Source: Eurosta solidaginis
Lineage: Eukaryota; Arthropoda; Insecta; Diptera; Tephritidae
Length of the DNA: 64,000 nt
Assembly (NCBI RefSeq): GCF_040869045.1
Contig: NC_090319.1
Span: forward strand, 57,632,779-57,696,778
Direction of reading: 5' to 3'
Shown: piece after piece, positions 1 through 11,209 of the stretch
Layout: each line of letters begins with the position of its first letter
Position numbering within the stretch: position 1 is the first letter of the stretch
Notes under the pieces: model-generated
Databases searched by the model: none
Told to the model about the DNA's origin: nothing
Seen by the model: the letters and a program-made list of their open reading frames with translations, nothing else
Translations under genes and position numbers: made by a program

Positions 1-503
1 AACAGAAAAATAAAATAACAAAAAATAAGCACAAATAATCAGTGAAATAACAATGAAAGGAAAAATTGTTTGGCAACATCAAATTGCCCATCAAAAGCCA
101 ATAACCACGGCCATGACTTATGTTACGGCACACACATACAGCAGCGAAGAAAAAAATAGCAGTGCAAATTTTTTATCAATTTTCGTCAATTAAATTCTTT
201 TTTTATTTTGATATTTTACGAAAAAACTTCCATGAATATTGAAAATGAAACTATGCAAACCAATTTCCGAAAAATTGGAGAAAAAAATTCGAAATTTGTA
301 TGTAAAATTTTCTGAATTTGTTTGAGTATGTAGCTTTGTAGCCTAATCAATTCCAGCTTAAAAATGTATGAGTTAAAGGTCCATTAAAATTTGTATTAAT
401 TTTTGGAATTTGTTTCCCCCGAAGTGTTTGTTTTTTAGATTTTATGCCATACCCAAATAAGAAACATTTTTCGAAAAATTTTTTTTAAACCAATGCGAGT
501 TTT
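1..503. other. AT-rich non-coding sequence
   Basis: No ORF, repeat or RNA signal could be supported here. It is AT-rich with poly-A/T runs, typical intergenic fly sequence. Confidence 0.5.
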
Positions 504-869
504 GGCGGCCACCGCGGTGTGATGGTAGCGTGCTCCAGCTACCACACCGAAGATCCTGGGTTAACGCCCCGGGCAAAGCAACATCAAAATTTTAGAAATA
601 ATGTTTTTCAATTAGAAGACAATTTTTCTAAGCGGGATCGCCCCTCGGCAGTATTTGGCAACCACTCCAAGAGTATTTCTGCCATGAAAAGGTTTCAGAG
701 AAAACTCATCTGCCTTGCAGATGCCGTTCAGAATCGGCATAAAACAAGTAGGCCCTGTCCCGCCAATTTGTAGAAAAAATTAGAAAGGAGCACGACGCAA
801 ATTCGAAGAAAAGCTCGGCCTAATACCTCTTCGGAGGTTATCGCGCCTTACAGTTATTTATTTTTTTTA
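504..869 (+). repeat. tRNA-derived SINE, near full-length copy 1
   Basis: The 5' part resembles a tRNA gene: an A-box-like block (GGTGTGATGGTAGCG) around 515-531 and a degraded B box (GGTTAACGCCC) around 558-569. The body runs to a conserved end (TCGCGCCTTACA) and an A/T tail. The same sequence recurs at 9558-9775, 10885-11035 (minus), 36494-36717 (minus) and 44792-45155, which defines it as a dispersed family. The 84-residue ORF across it is a by-product. Confidence 0.8.
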
Positions 870-2290
870 TAACGCGTACTTTATAAGACTAAACTTATTG
901 GGACTATAAAAATGCATGCTCAAAAGAATTTAGAAAACTCCAGATAAAAAGTTCGAAATTTTCGAAATTTTTTTTTCAAATTTTTTCAATGACTTTTCTA
1001 AGGGTTTTAAGTAAAAAAAATCATATGAATTTTTCTAAAATATTAAAAAAAAAAAATTTATTTTATTGAGGAAATTTGATAAAAATTGCCACTGCTATTT
1101 TCGTGTTCGTTGCTGTTTATTGCAATAACAACTTCAACAGCAACAATGCCGCTGACATACGACAAATTTATTCGCCAATCAAACGATATATGATTGGCTT
1201 GTCACGCATTTCATACGCAACTCATCAGCAAATTACCACAAAAAACCAACGCTTCAAATATCCGTATGTGTGGGTGAATGTGAACATGACATAAAATTAA
1301 TTTGTTGCAAGCAGTAAAGTCAAAAAGAAAGTAAGTGCAAAAGTAAAGTATTAAAAAAAAAAAATATTTATTTAAGTATGTATGTATGTAAAAACAAAGG
1401 GAGCAGTAGTCGGATAGCTTTGTTTCCATTGGAATATGAACAAAATAAAACCACGAATGAAGTCGGGCGCTATATATCCAGCTGCGAGTTGGCTACATTT
1501 AACTGAATAGCTTTAAACGAATACTCTAAATTAAAAATCTTCTAGAAAAGATATTGTTTTGATTTTTGTGCTTGTATTTAAAGAATTTTTTTATATCAGC
1601 ATTTCTACTGTACTGTCTCGGGCGCCAGTTACAGACTGATTTCTGTTCGATTCTGGTTCTAAAAAAGTGTACAACGAACCGTAGTACTCATCCAATATCT
1701 TCTTTTAATATCATTTAGTTATATTTATTGTTTTTGTTGAATAATTCTTCACTACTGGGCCTGCTCGGGCACAGTTAAATACTAAATGTTCTAAATGTCG
1801 ATTCTGGCACTGTAAATGCATAAAATAAAGATATCCACTACTTGTTAAATATCAAGTTCTATCTGAAGAGCACTGTTAGGTTAAGAGAATAAGAAGCATG
1901 CCATTACAACCGCTAAAAGGCAGTAAATTAAAATGAACACCAAGAAGAATTACACAGAGAGTAAAGCAGTATAGTGTCCTTTCTTCACTTTTGTTTAATT
2001 ATTACATATCGAAGCTTCCTTATTCACAAGACTGGGTCAATAAAAAAAAAAAAACAGTTGCAAAAGTCCGCCCACAAATTCGAAGCTTTGGTTGAGAGAG
2101 TCTCAGAAACGTTTTTTATAATAAATTTTTTTTTGCGTTGGCAAATACAGCTGAAATTGTTTTTTGTGGTAACTTATTTGATAACTGATTTTGAAATTTG
2201 ATATATCACAATTTTTTCTTCGAAAATCCCTGTAATTCCTTCTGATGTATTTTTAAGCTCTGGACTTTTGTAACGTTTTTCTTTCGTATG
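870..2290. other. AT-rich intergenic sequence
   Basis: No supported gene. Contains a short GTAT tetranucleotide run near 1376-1388 and several poly-A tracts. Short ORFs on both strands show no recognisable domain. Confidence 0.5.
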
Positions 2291-2299
2291 TGGACCAAC

Positions 2300-3290
2300 C
2301 CAATATTGTCCCCACCCAAAGGAGCTACCACAGCTTCCTTCGTCGATGACGGCATAATAATGGCAACAACTGCTGGCTTTTCCGTTGTGGAGTTATGCTA
2401 TACAATTAACAACTATTGACTTCACACTATCACCGTCCAAGTCCTCGGCGATCTCATTGCTCTGTGAAAATCGTATTATAGGGATCAAAATAAGAAACTT
2501 TGCCGAAGGAACCATACCTCTAAAACTAATTCTGATGCCCCCCCCCCCCTTTGGGTCGAACTTTTGGGTAGGGGCAGTTTCAATTCTACCTGCTGTGTCT
2601 TGTGGTGGTTTAAAAAAAACAACACAAGCAATTTTACGATCTGCAATTGTGTCACAGTGATACCTTCATTTTTTAAAACGGTTGAATAAAAAACCCACAC
2701 AACTATGTTTGCGACATGCAAATGCATCACAGTGATGCCTTGGTTTTAAAAGGGGGTTGTAAAAACGCTAATTTCTAATAATTTTTTTAAATTTCTTTTC
2801 TATTACTAAGTTAAATTCATTTTTTCATTTACATATGTTCTGACCAAATAAATTTCTAAAGAGAAAAATAAACTCCAAAAAGAAAAAACATAGACATTTC
2901 AAAGTTGGATTTTTCAAAATTTGCCCCTACGACCCAAATTGGGGGACATCAGAATTCGTTTTAGAGGTATGGTTCCTTAGGCAAAGTTTCTTATTTTGAT
3001 CCCTAGAATATGATTTTCACAGAGCAATGGGCGATTTATTTGCCTCCCCACAAATCGACCCGGCCTAATGGTCACCGAGCTTAAAAGAACCACAGCGAAT
3101 AAAGCTGCAGCCCTGTCAAAACACCGAGCTTAGAAAAGCGTCGCTGCAACCACTGCAATATCATCTACACCATGAGCAAGAATACTCAACCTAAAGAAGA
3201 GAAACGAAATGCTGAACAAACGGTTTCAGTTAAATACTCAGAAACCTTGGCAACAGATATCTCGTTCAAGAGGCACCGCCTTCCAGAAAC
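2300..3290 (+). pseudogene. Jockey-like LINE reverse transcriptase relic, split by a MITE
   Basis: Translating around 2318-2450 gives a proline/lysine stretch followed by SFVDDGIIMAT, an F-x-DD box of the reverse transcriptase palm, and then ELCYTINNY. This order matches Jockey-type LINE polymerases. After the MITE at 2455-3029 the reading resumes with SLKEPQRIKLQPCQN, the usual LINE motif downstream of the palm, and a run resembling the thumb. Stops and frameshifts are frequent and no endonuclease or ORF1 is present, so this is a dead 5'- and 3'-truncated fragment. It once copied LINE RNA into DNA at chromosomal nicks. The family is assigned from memory of the motifs. Confidence 0.6.
2455..3029. 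mobile_element. MITE with about 100-bp inverted arms and an 8-bp target-site duplication
   Basis: The left arm from 2455 (CATTGCTCTGTGAAAATC) is mirrored at the right end (GATTTTCACAGAGCAATG, ending 3029). Complementarity extends inward past the TTTGATCC and GGTATGGTTCC blocks to the poly-C/poly-G tract near 2538 and 2941. Flanking octamers GGCGATCT (2447-2454) and GGCGATTT (3030-3037) differ at one base and look like a target-site duplication. No transposase is encoded. An 8-bp duplication points to the hAT or P superfamily. The LINE reading continues on both sides, showing insertion into an existing relic. Confidence 0.75.
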
Positions 3291-3479
3291 ATAATGGGTC
3301 ATCTCCTTAAGCACTTTAGAGAAATCACACACACGCAAGAACTCAGCCGTTTGAACCAAACGTTCATAAACAGACCCTCAGGCTCATCAAAGTCTTAGGT
3401 CGCTAAACTTTCGGCGATCCCCGTTGTCAGAGTCCAGTCTGGCTTTACCTCGATTTTGATACTGAAATAAGTTAAACTT

Positions 3480-4085
3480 TTATTTATCCATAATCATTGT
3501 ATTGAATAATGAATCAATCGGCCAATGGTTATATAAAAGCCGTATGAGAAATCTGAATGCCCTCGCCACTTTTTTGAAATTGCGGATTCTAGCTCCGCAA
3601 TGCACCCAAAGAAGTGTCTGTGGAGACACCGGTACCCAGTCTTCGACAGGGCGGGAGAATGGCATGGATAAGGCTCTACGCTTTCTATCTCACCCTCGTC
3701 CCTACATTTGCGGCAGAAGTCATTTGTTTGCAGGCCCATATGAGCACCATGAGCGCCCATAGGACAGCGACCTGTTAGAACACCCACTAATGAGCTAATA
3801 GAGAGGCAAATCGGAAATATGACAGATTCTCTTTTCGTCCAGCTTGGGACAGATTTGCCTGGACACCCTACATGTTGGTTAGCTTGTTTTGTGAACTGAA
3901 TTCGCAGCCAGTGCTTGCAGGTATTCAGAGGAGGATTCCCCAAACTATCAGAGGTGATTGTTTGCAAGCTGGTGCCCTCCCTTGTTAGCTCATCAATTTT
4001 CCGAGATGTAACTGTGACCTGGGACCTATATTACGCTCAGGGTGCACTTATCAGCTAGCATGTTTAGAGCTTCCTTCAATCTTTT
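3480..4085 (-). pseudogene. LINE RNase H end and C-terminal zinc-knuckle relic
   Basis: On the minus strand the segment near 4020-3968 reads VPGHSYISE then ELTREGTSL, the end of a LINE RNase H domain. It is followed by a 157-residue ORF (3494-3967) with LVGVLTGRCPMGAH and a Cys/His cluster (FCRKCRDEGEIE...CHSPAL). The same order occurs in the LINE relics at 43556-44775 and 40870-42537, so this is the 3' coding end of a related RNase H-bearing element. The RNase H end carries stops and frame breaks. No upstream polymerase remains. Confidence 0.6.
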
Positions 4086-4810
4086 AGACTAAGCACAGTT
4101 GAGTATAAAAAACAACATGTAGCTAAAAATATGAATAAGAACAAAATAAGCAAATTTTCTGAGTTGCAAATAAATTTTCATATGCCATAAAGTGAACTGA
4201 AATTAAATGAAAAGGCACGCCGTTGGCGGACTCAACCCGGATTTTTTTTTTTCAACTCACTTAAATGGTGTTGCTAATTGTAATAAATTTTGTGTTTTTG
4301 CTGCTGTTATAGTTGAACTGTCACTTTGAGCATTTGACCAAACAATGAAAGGAAGAACATAGGATACACAAACATTCAAACCTTCAACACTTCTGCGTGC
4401 CACAAGTACTTCACTTTAGTACGACCGGCAGCTCGTTAAATTGTAAGTCTTACTGAAATTTCTAGCAGCGTTGCTAATAAATTTGTAGTTTTTTTTAATC
4501 GCACACTTTCAGTTTGCTACTGCACTTGAAGACTGCGAAAATGTTTACTCACAACCGTTCTGGCGGTGTTTTTTAATTAATGTCCAACTCGCACGCACGC
4601 ACACATGCACGCATGGTTAATAAATAGCTCGAATTAAGCTCGTATAAAACACGCATGCGCAGCCAATAGCGGTTTGCTTTTGTCAATTAATTTTCACAAC
4701 GCATTTTGCTCGCATCTGGCTTGACTTCATAAATGATTGCTATGAGATTAGTAGAGATATTTTGCGTGCGGCGGCACCAAGCTGCAATGAAGTAATAAGG
4801 AATTTCACGG
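4086..4810. other. Intergenic sequence with short CA-rich run
   Basis: No gene supported. A CACGCA/CACACA-rich run lies near 4590-4617. Confidence 0.5.
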
Positions 4811-5330
4811 TTTTTATACTCAGCTGAGCAGAGCTTACAGAGTATATTAATTTTGTTCGCATAACGGTGCCCCGTAACTAGATAGATATAAACTTCTATA
4901 TATCAAAGTGATCTGGGCGAAAAAAGAAATTCATTAAGCCATGTCCGTCCGTCCGTCTGTCCATAAACACGATAACTTGAGGAAATTTTAAGGCATCTTA
5001 ATGAAATTTGGTATGTAAGTTCTTGGGCACTCATCTCAGATGGGTATTTAAAATGAACGAAATCGGATTATAACCACGCCCACTTTTTCGATATCGAAAA
5101 TTTCGAAAAACCGAACAAGTGCGATAATTCATTACCAAAGACGGATAAAGCAATGAAACTTGGTAGGTGGGTTGAACTTATGACGCAGAATAGAAAATTT
5201 GTAAAATTTTGGACAATGGACGTGGCACCGCCCACTTTTAAAAGAAGGTAATTTAAAAGTTTTGCAAGCTGTAATTTGGCAGCTGAGTATGTAATGTTCG
5301 GTTACACCCGAACTTAGCATTCCTTACTTG
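4811..5330 (+). repeat. Family A interspersed repeat, copy 1
   Basis: Starts TTTTTATACTCAGCTGAGC and ends TTCCTTACTTG. It contains the CCATGTCCGTCCGTCCGTC block and the CCACGCCCACTTTTTCGAT block. The same landmarks occur at 13976-16354 and 53884-54390 (reverse orientation) and 57160-59226. I remember this sequence as abundant in tephritid flies. No coding capacity is evident; the short ORFs across it recur simply because the repeat recurs. Confidence 0.8.
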
Positions 5331-6185
5331 TTTGTTGTGTTGTTGTTTTTCAGTTCTCAGCTCAGTTTGGTTTATCTCGTGATTTTCATTGCTTCTGTGC
5401 TGCATTGACATCTCCATGATAAATTGACGTGCTTTTGACAAAAAGTTATCACGCATGCTTTTGATTAATTGTGTTCTCGGTTTATTGACCTCGAGTATAA
5501 AAATTAAAATCAAGAAGCTTCGCAAACTCGCTTCGTAAATATAAGATTGTTGTAAAGTTGTTAATCGCTTCTGAAACGAGAGTGGGAGGCCTACCTCTCT
5601 GGTCTCTTTTATAAGGCCTTTTCGTTCTAATATGCGCTATTTGCTTAAAGCTTCACACCTTGAGTACTGCTGAGCTCGGCGCTTTAATTGTACCGTGAGT
5701 ATGGATTTATTTGACACTTCTGACTCACTTCTGTCTTCCTTAACAGTCTGCGAAAGAAGTCCATTTCGCTTGACGCTTCGGTTGCTCCTCGTTAATATTC
5801 CAACCATCTTTGTTAACTTTTATAGTGAGGCCATGCTCAGTAGAGTCCTCTTTTGTTTGCATCTGCATCCATTATTCCGCGCTTCCCTCTAGTGGTGACG
5901 AACGCACCCGCGATAATAGATTGATTGACTTCGACTGAAATGTTGTGTCTTGTCTCATACTTGTCCTCTTTACGCTTTCTGCGCTGCTCACCAGCGTTTG
6001 AGAAGCGACTGGAGATGGTGGGTTTTAATACAGCCACTTCGAAACCCAGCGATGATTCTTGTAAATTCCTAGCTTCTTTGATGTTCTTCCATTGTGAGAC
6101 TTTCAGGCTGAAATAGAGACTTTTCCTTTCGTAAGGTTTTTGGTCTTTTTCTTTATCCAGCCATAACCAAATGGAACGGCTGAAT
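5331..6185. other. Unassigned sequence between repeats
   Basis: No domain or start context could be supported in its small ORFs, although this stretch is less AT-rich than its surroundings (5560-6130). It could be an old LTR or host non-coding DNA. Confidence 0.4.
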
Positions 6186-6432
6186 GTTAAGTTGCAAAAA
6201 GATTACTTGTACGAGGCGACGAAATCAGTGGAAAGGACCACGTCGTAGGGCTATTATCACCTATACTGTGGATGCTGGTTACTACGAGGGATCCTTCAAA
6301 CTTATGGCTTACGCAGATGTCGTTGCAATTGTCGCAATTGGAAAGTGCCTTCCAACAATGAGCTTTTTGATAAACGCTTCGGGATATACATACCTGGGCA
6401 TCTAATGTCGGGTTGATCGCCAACGCGTAATA

Positions 6433-6522
6433 GACAGATATGGTATTGTTTACTAAGAGGTACAAGGTCCCAAATGGGACAGATATGGTATTGTTTACTA
6501 AGAGGTACAAGGTCCCAAATGA
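6433..6522 (+). repeat. 45-bp in-frame tandem duplication
   Basis: The segment from GACAGATATGGTATTG to GTCCCAAAT occurs twice with a 45-bp step (6433 and 6478). It encodes two copies of TDMVLFTKRYKVPN within the LINE relic. Confidence 0.85.
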
Positions 6523-6679
6523 CACCAGGTCTAAGATAGGAGAGGTGACCCTACAGGAGAGGTATAATTATAGACAGTAAATAGTCGTGGAAGCTCAGTG
6601 TGGAGGAGAGAGTGAAGAAGACCTCGACGGCACTTTATGATGCATGTGAAACATGCTGGGGTGTACGTTGGGTCTATCG

Positions 6680-6681
<2 letters not shown>

Positions 6682-6709
<28 letters not shown>
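6682..6709. repeat. CT dinucleotide microsatellite
   Basis: A pure (CT)14 run inside the LINE relic, apparently expanded where the polymerase thumb coding should continue. Confidence 0.95.
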
Positions 6710-6712
<3 letters not shown>

Positions 6713-6842
6713 TGGGTATTTAAAACGAGTATAAAGCTTATCCTATACTACGGAGTAGTTGTTTGGTGGACATTCACATAAAGTAGAACCTACCTAAAAA
6801 TTTATAGGGGGTATGCGGCTATCAATGCTTAGTATTACTGGA

Positions 6843-7651
6843 AAGAAATGTTTTCATTTGACATATTGCAGGCGTCTAATCATCCTCGATACATCATATC
6901 GGATTGCTAATGATGTGCTGCAAAATGTAACAGAGTTTAAGGATTTGTGAGTGGTATTTGATGTTAAGCTTACTTTCAAAGGCCACATAAACTTAATACT
7001 CTCAAAATCGTATTCCGTTCTCGGCTTCATTCGTCGCAACTCCACGGAGTTTAAGCAACTATTTACCTCTCTTGTTCGATCACACTTAGAGTATGCTGTT
7101 TTCGTTTGGAGACCATATGATCAACTCTCGATAAGTAGAATTAAACGAGTTCAAAAGGTCTTTCTAAAACACGCTCTACGTCCCTTAAGGTTTGAAGAGC
7201 CTGTCCCGCCCTACGATTCTCGGCGTTTTCTAATTAATTTGGATTCGCTGGAAAAACGAAAGAAAGTTCTCTCGCTTTTCTTTGCTTTCAATGTTATTAA
7301 TGGCATTATTGATTGCCCAATGTTACTAGATCGGATTAGTTTTAATATTCCTCAGAGAAATCTTCGTAAGATCTACCCTTTTTATTTGGAAAACTTTAGA
7401 ACAACATATGCTAGCAATGCGCCTATTGCTCGTGCACTAAGAGAATTAAATGCTCTGTTCTCTTCATCAACTAAGCTTGACTTTGCACTATCAAAATCGG
7501 ATTTCGTATTAATTCTAAATTAAATTTGTCTGTAAGATATTACAATCAGTTACAATACATACTTCTTCTCATTTGCGGGAGATTATTTTACATTATTCTA
7601 GTCTGTAAGGTATCCTGTACTGTAGACTTAATTTAAATAAATAAATAAATA
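6843..7651 (+). mobile_element. Nested 5'-truncated Jockey/CR1-like LINE
   Basis: This segment interrupts the family B relic: the host reading stops after VCGYQCLVLLE near 6842 and restarts at 7652. It ends in an (AAAT)n tail at 7633-7651. Its 190-residue ORF (6951-7523) carries VVFDVKLTFKGHI, LGFIRRNSTEF and LVRSHLEYAVFVW, the thumb region typical of Jockey/CR1-type reverse transcriptases. The catalytic palm and endonuclease are absent, as expected for a 5'-truncated insertion. Confidence 0.75.
6951..7523 (+). pseudogene. C-terminal fragment of a Jockey/CR1-like reverse transcriptase (190 aa)
   Basis: An open frame over the whole C-terminal part of the enzyme. Residues 1-25 hold the FDVKLTFKGHI block, residues 25-60 the RNSTEF and LEYAVFVW blocks, and residue 60 onward a helical tail rich in Leu, Arg and Phe. 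An in-frame stop sits just before residue 1. The family enzyme primes cDNA synthesis at nicked target DNA, but this piece lacks the YxDD site. It is intact for 190 codons, so the insertion is younger than the relic hosting it. Confidence 0.7.
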
Positions 7652-8149
7652 ACCGTAGACTTCCCAATAAGATTGGGCGAGATGATGAAGAAAAGTCAGG
7701 AGTTGCACATGATCGACTAAGCGGGAAAGGCGTGGACCAAAGCGCTGTTAAGTGTCGACGACCATGTGCAGGTCTTAGAACGTTAGACTAAAAACGTCAC
7801 TTCTATGGTTAAAAAGAGAGGACTGTATACACATTACGGGTATTCTGACTGGACTCTGTCTTCTGGCGTCGCATGCTTAGAGAAAAAAATGATCGATCAC
7901 GTTTTGTGCTTATGCCCTGCACTCGCCAGGCTAAGATTCCAGCTATTAGGAATAATACAGGTGTCAAATCTAGAAGCAGCAAGTGGCATAGGTCTTAGAA
8001 AGCTTCTAGTATTTAGCAAGAGGACGGAGTAGCTTTACAACATAGTCCTTGGTTTTTGATAGGGTTTTCAGTTTGGTCGTTAAACAAACTTCTGGTAATA
8101 CTACGGACACATTCAGTCTATGTGAGGTCCGACCAGTTCAACCTAACAA

Positions 8150-8919
8150 TCCTCTACCACGTTGATCTTTCGCTCTCACTTAATTTGGGCTAATTGAGAA
8201 GTGTCTGGTTAGACGAAAGTGACCACGGCATTCACCGAAAACTGTTACAATGAACAGAAATGTCACCGATTGGAAGTGTGGGCAATTCCCATGCACGGTC
8301 TGTTAATCTTGGCCATCTACTGAGAAGCACGCTCATAGATTTAAGTCTTACTTTATTATTTGTATATGGCTTCAGAACGCCAGAAAGTTAACTGTATTAT
8401 ATCTTAATTGTTATAAAAAAAAATCCCAATAGCTAACCATTATAAAGAACTGCAATTAATGCTACAAAAGCCAATTCCAATGCATAAAAGCAATCAACAG
8501 CAGGCTTTTAAACAATAACTGCACACACACACGCACACAGATACACACACACACCACTGCATGCATATGATCGTTTTGATATTAAAAGTTTTTCAGACGC
8601 GCCACAAAAATGCAATGAAGTGAAAAAATATGCCCATATGAGGAAAAATAATAATGAAGTTATTGCATGGGGAAAGTTAATTTTACTATATCAAGTTGCT
8701 GTTCATTGGGCAAAGCGATACAACTGAGTGGGATGCTTTAAATAGGAAATAAAAATTAAGCGAGAAAGAAAAGAAAGAAAATTTGTAAAACAGCGGCTGT
8801 GGTCTTTTCAGAGCAGCCTTGGAACGCATGTGCGCATGGTGGGCAGGTGAAAGCCCCACAAATATGCCAAGCAGCACTGAAAAAGAATACCCTCTTTGTA
8901 TGTCTGCTGAGTACGCAAT
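8150..8919. other. Intergenic sequence with CA repeats
   Basis: No gene supported. An imperfect (CA)n tract lies at about 8520-8552. Confidence 0.5.
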
Positions 8920-9510
8920 ACGTATCGATAACCTTTGCTTTTTGATGTTAAATCGATAGCTTCCAAATAACTCGTGATAAAAAATCGATTACTCATCGAT
9001 ATCTTTCGCTATCACGTAGCAAATCGATAATACTTCGATAAAAACCAATTACATCTCTTGTGCGTTAATAACAAATCGTTACCTTCTCGATAACAAATCG
9101 ATAGGCTTTCGCTAAACTATCGATTTTTTTTTGATATTGCATCAAAATTGTTTCGGTATACGATAGCCTTTTGATAACCAATCTAAAGATTTTCAATATC
9201 AAATCAATAACTTTTTGGAAGAAAATTTTAAACACTCCGATAACAAACTGACAACTTTTCGATGACAGATCGATAACTTTTCGATAACATTTATAAGAGT
9301 AGTTGAGAAGTTTTCGATAAAAAATTGATAACGAACCGATAACTTGTCGACAAAAATCGAAAACTTATCCATAAACTGATTTTCGATAACAAATCGATAA
9401 CTTTCCGATAACACTTTGCTTTCTTATGGCAAATCTATAAGCCTTCGATCAAAAAATCTAAAGCTCGTCTTAACGTTGTCGATAGAACAGCTATAAGAAA
9501 CTGATAAAAC
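8920..9510 (+). repeat. Degenerate CGATAAC array 1
   Basis: CGATAAC, TCGATAAC or close variants recur roughly every 15-20 bp (for example 9005-9110, 9235-9300, 9330-9415), separated by short A/T spacers. Two other arrays at 17561-18180 and 48265-48545 carry the motif on the opposite strand. ATCGATA matches the core of the fly DREF/BEAF-32 binding motif, but binding is only a possibility. Confidence 0.75.
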
Positions 9511-9557
9511 GTGGATAAAAAAATAGCCAAAAAGCCCACAACCCATCAATAACAAAC

Positions 9558-9775
9558 TGGCGACCGCCGTGGTGTAGCGATAGCGTGCTCCGCCTATAAC
9601 CGGGAAAGCAAGATCAAAAATTTAGAAAAAAGTTTTTCTGAGTGGCAACTCCCCTTTGGCAGGCATTTGGCAAACACTTCCAGTGAAAATTCAACTGCCT
9701 TCCAGCAGCAGTTAGGAATCAGCATAAAACATGTAGGTCCCGCCCGGTCGATTTGTAGGAAAACTTTTTTTTTTT
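9558..9775 (+). repeat. tRNA-derived SINE, internally deleted copy 2
   Basis: Begins CGACCGCCGTGGTGTAGCG and continues through GGCAAACACTTCCAG and ATGTAGGTCCCGCC as in the copy at 44792-45155. The B-box region and part of the body are deleted. Confidence 0.75.
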
Positions 9776-10240
9776 AAGAAATATATAACACTTCAAAAGG
9801 TTTCGGTTTCTGCTGCATTTTGGCGTAAAAATCTTTCCTTTCCTTGTTTTCTGTAGTCATGACGATTACCAAAAGCATGGTTATTAACATCCCTTTCATA
9901 ATTGACATTGTCGTTATACAACTCTTTTTCTTCCTTCCCCTCCTCTATTTCATTTTCATTACATCTACTTCTTTTCATTTGTCGTTGTCGAGCCTTTGTG
10001 GGTCTGAGGTAATAACCGCTTGTTGAGCCATTTCATTTTGCTGCGAAATACCCCCATTTGGAATAATAAACTTAAGCTATGTCTTTAGAACTTTTCATAA
10101 ACCAGTTACGAATTACAAACACACTCAATGAACAATGAAAGAAACGTAGGAAAGATGGTCATAGCTTAAGTATATTAAACGATCATTTCAAAATTGTTTC
10201 GCCATCATCTCAGGAACATTTGGATACTAACTCCGGATAA
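9776..10240. other. Unassigned AT-rich sequence
   Basis: No supported feature; overlapping short ORFs on both strands lack recognisable motifs. Confidence 0.4.
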
Positions 10241-10249
10241 TTTCGGCAT

Positions 10250-10626
10250 TGATGTCGTAAAGCTTCGCGAATCACATGGTCGAGAATGAATATTCCCCAG
10301 CAAAAATCAATAAAACAGTTAGGGTTCTTCACATACAGGAAAAGGGCCGACGTCTCAACGTACTCGAAAACATGGAAATCTACAAACAGAAAACATTCGA
10401 CGGTAGAATAATAAACGAACAGATAAACACAATTTCTGACACAATATTCGAGCCTTTAAAACTTGTTTACAGGAAACAACTTAATCACACAGGTACAACA
10501 GACAAACACACAACAACAAACAAACACAAAACAATTAACACACCAAAACAAAAAACCGACAAAGAAGGTCAAACGACTAAAATCACAGATTTCTACCTAC
10601 CCCAGTCAGCCACACAAATCGATTAG
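10250..10626 (+). pseudogene. Penelope-like element C-terminal fragment
   Basis: The frame from 10276 gives 116 residues with VRVLHIQEKGRRLNVLENME, IYKQKTFDGR and IINEQINTISD, then a Lys/Thr-rich tail. This arrangement resembles the end of the GIY-YIG endonuclease region of Penelope-like retroelements, where a Leu-Asn-x-Leu-Glu-x-x-Glu-Ile block is typical. A second copy of the same protein segment lies on the minus strand at 50814-51115. The upstream part near 10250 (LRESHG) may be more of the same domain in another frame. No reverse transcriptase remains. The assignment rests on motif resemblance plus the hammerhead-like sequence 140 bp downstream. Confidence 0.5.
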
Positions 10627-10767
10627 TAAACCACCCTCGGTTCTGAATGAACACACAGCACATACACATAACTAAATATACACAAGCATCAATTTGACAA
10701 TACCTGCTCATATACCTACGAACTATAAATACAGGACAAACGACACCAACAGATCAGAACGAAAATC

Positions 10768-10804
10768 GACACTGATGATGGCACAACGCCGAAACCGGTT
10801 TGTC
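10768..10804 (+). ncRNA. Hammerhead-ribozyme-like motif
   Basis: The core CTGATGA (10772-10778) is followed by a short GGC/GCC hairpin (10780-10790), GAAA (10791-10794), and a minimal ACC/GGT stem. Outer strands GACA (10768-10771) and TGTC (10801-10804) can pair. This order is that of a hammerhead with a very short stem III, as reported for Penelope-like elements. Stem II is weak, with an unpaired T next to the core, so activity is uncertain. The placement downstream of the Penelope-like ORF fits. Confidence 0.5.
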
Positions 10805-10884
10805 TCAAAACCAAATTTGACAAGGAATGACGGAAAATCGTTCCAATATACATCACTGAAATAAAGAAATAAATGCACTGTACT

Positions 10885-11035
10885 TCGTTCAAGGCAGATG
10901 AGTTTTCACTGAGAAGATTTTCATGGCAGAAATACACTCGAAGAGTTTGCTAAATCACTGTCGAGGGGCAACCCTGCTCAGAAAAACGTCTTTCTAATTG
11001 AAAAATTGTTTCTAAATTTTTGATGTTGGTTTTGT
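10885..11035 (-). repeat. tRNA-derived SINE, partial copy 3
   Basis: GGCAGATGAGTTTTCACTG, CATGGCAGAAATACACTCG and TCGAGGGGCAACCC match the reverse complement of the SINE body. The tRNA-like head is missing. Confidence 0.75.
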
Positions 11036-11209
11036 CGTGAAGTTAGTTTCGGGATAACTTTGAGACTGTGTGAGAATACTTATTTAATATTTTTCATAAA
11101 CCAGCTGTGAATTATACCGCGCCTAATGGCTAATGAAAAAAACGATAGAAAAACATTATCAAAGGTTAATTCTTTTAAACAACGATGATTTCCGAATTGT
11201 AACAAGAAC

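Larger units (their letters stand above)
6190..8140 (+). pseudogene. RNase H-type LINE (family B) relic, interrupted
   Basis: Pieces in order match the better preserved minus-strand copy at 40870-42537. A degraded palm motif AYADVVAIVAIG near 6305-6340 has one Asp of the YADD box missing. TWASNVG and LFTKRYKVPN follow near 6395-6475, and SWKLSVEERVKK near 6588-6620. After a nested LINE (6843-7651) the C-terminal part resumes with RLGEMMKKSQELHMID and MIDHVLCLCPALARLR. The 3' UTR (TTTTGATAGGGTTTTCAG to CAACCTAACA, about 8055-8145) matches 40869-40985. RNase H is mostly deleted. Multiple stops make it non-functional. Confidence 0.75.

Noticed and set aside
504..773. ORF at 519-773 and its relative at 44791-44994 as a conserved protein
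   Set aside because: They are conserved because both are copies of the same tRNA-derived SINE.
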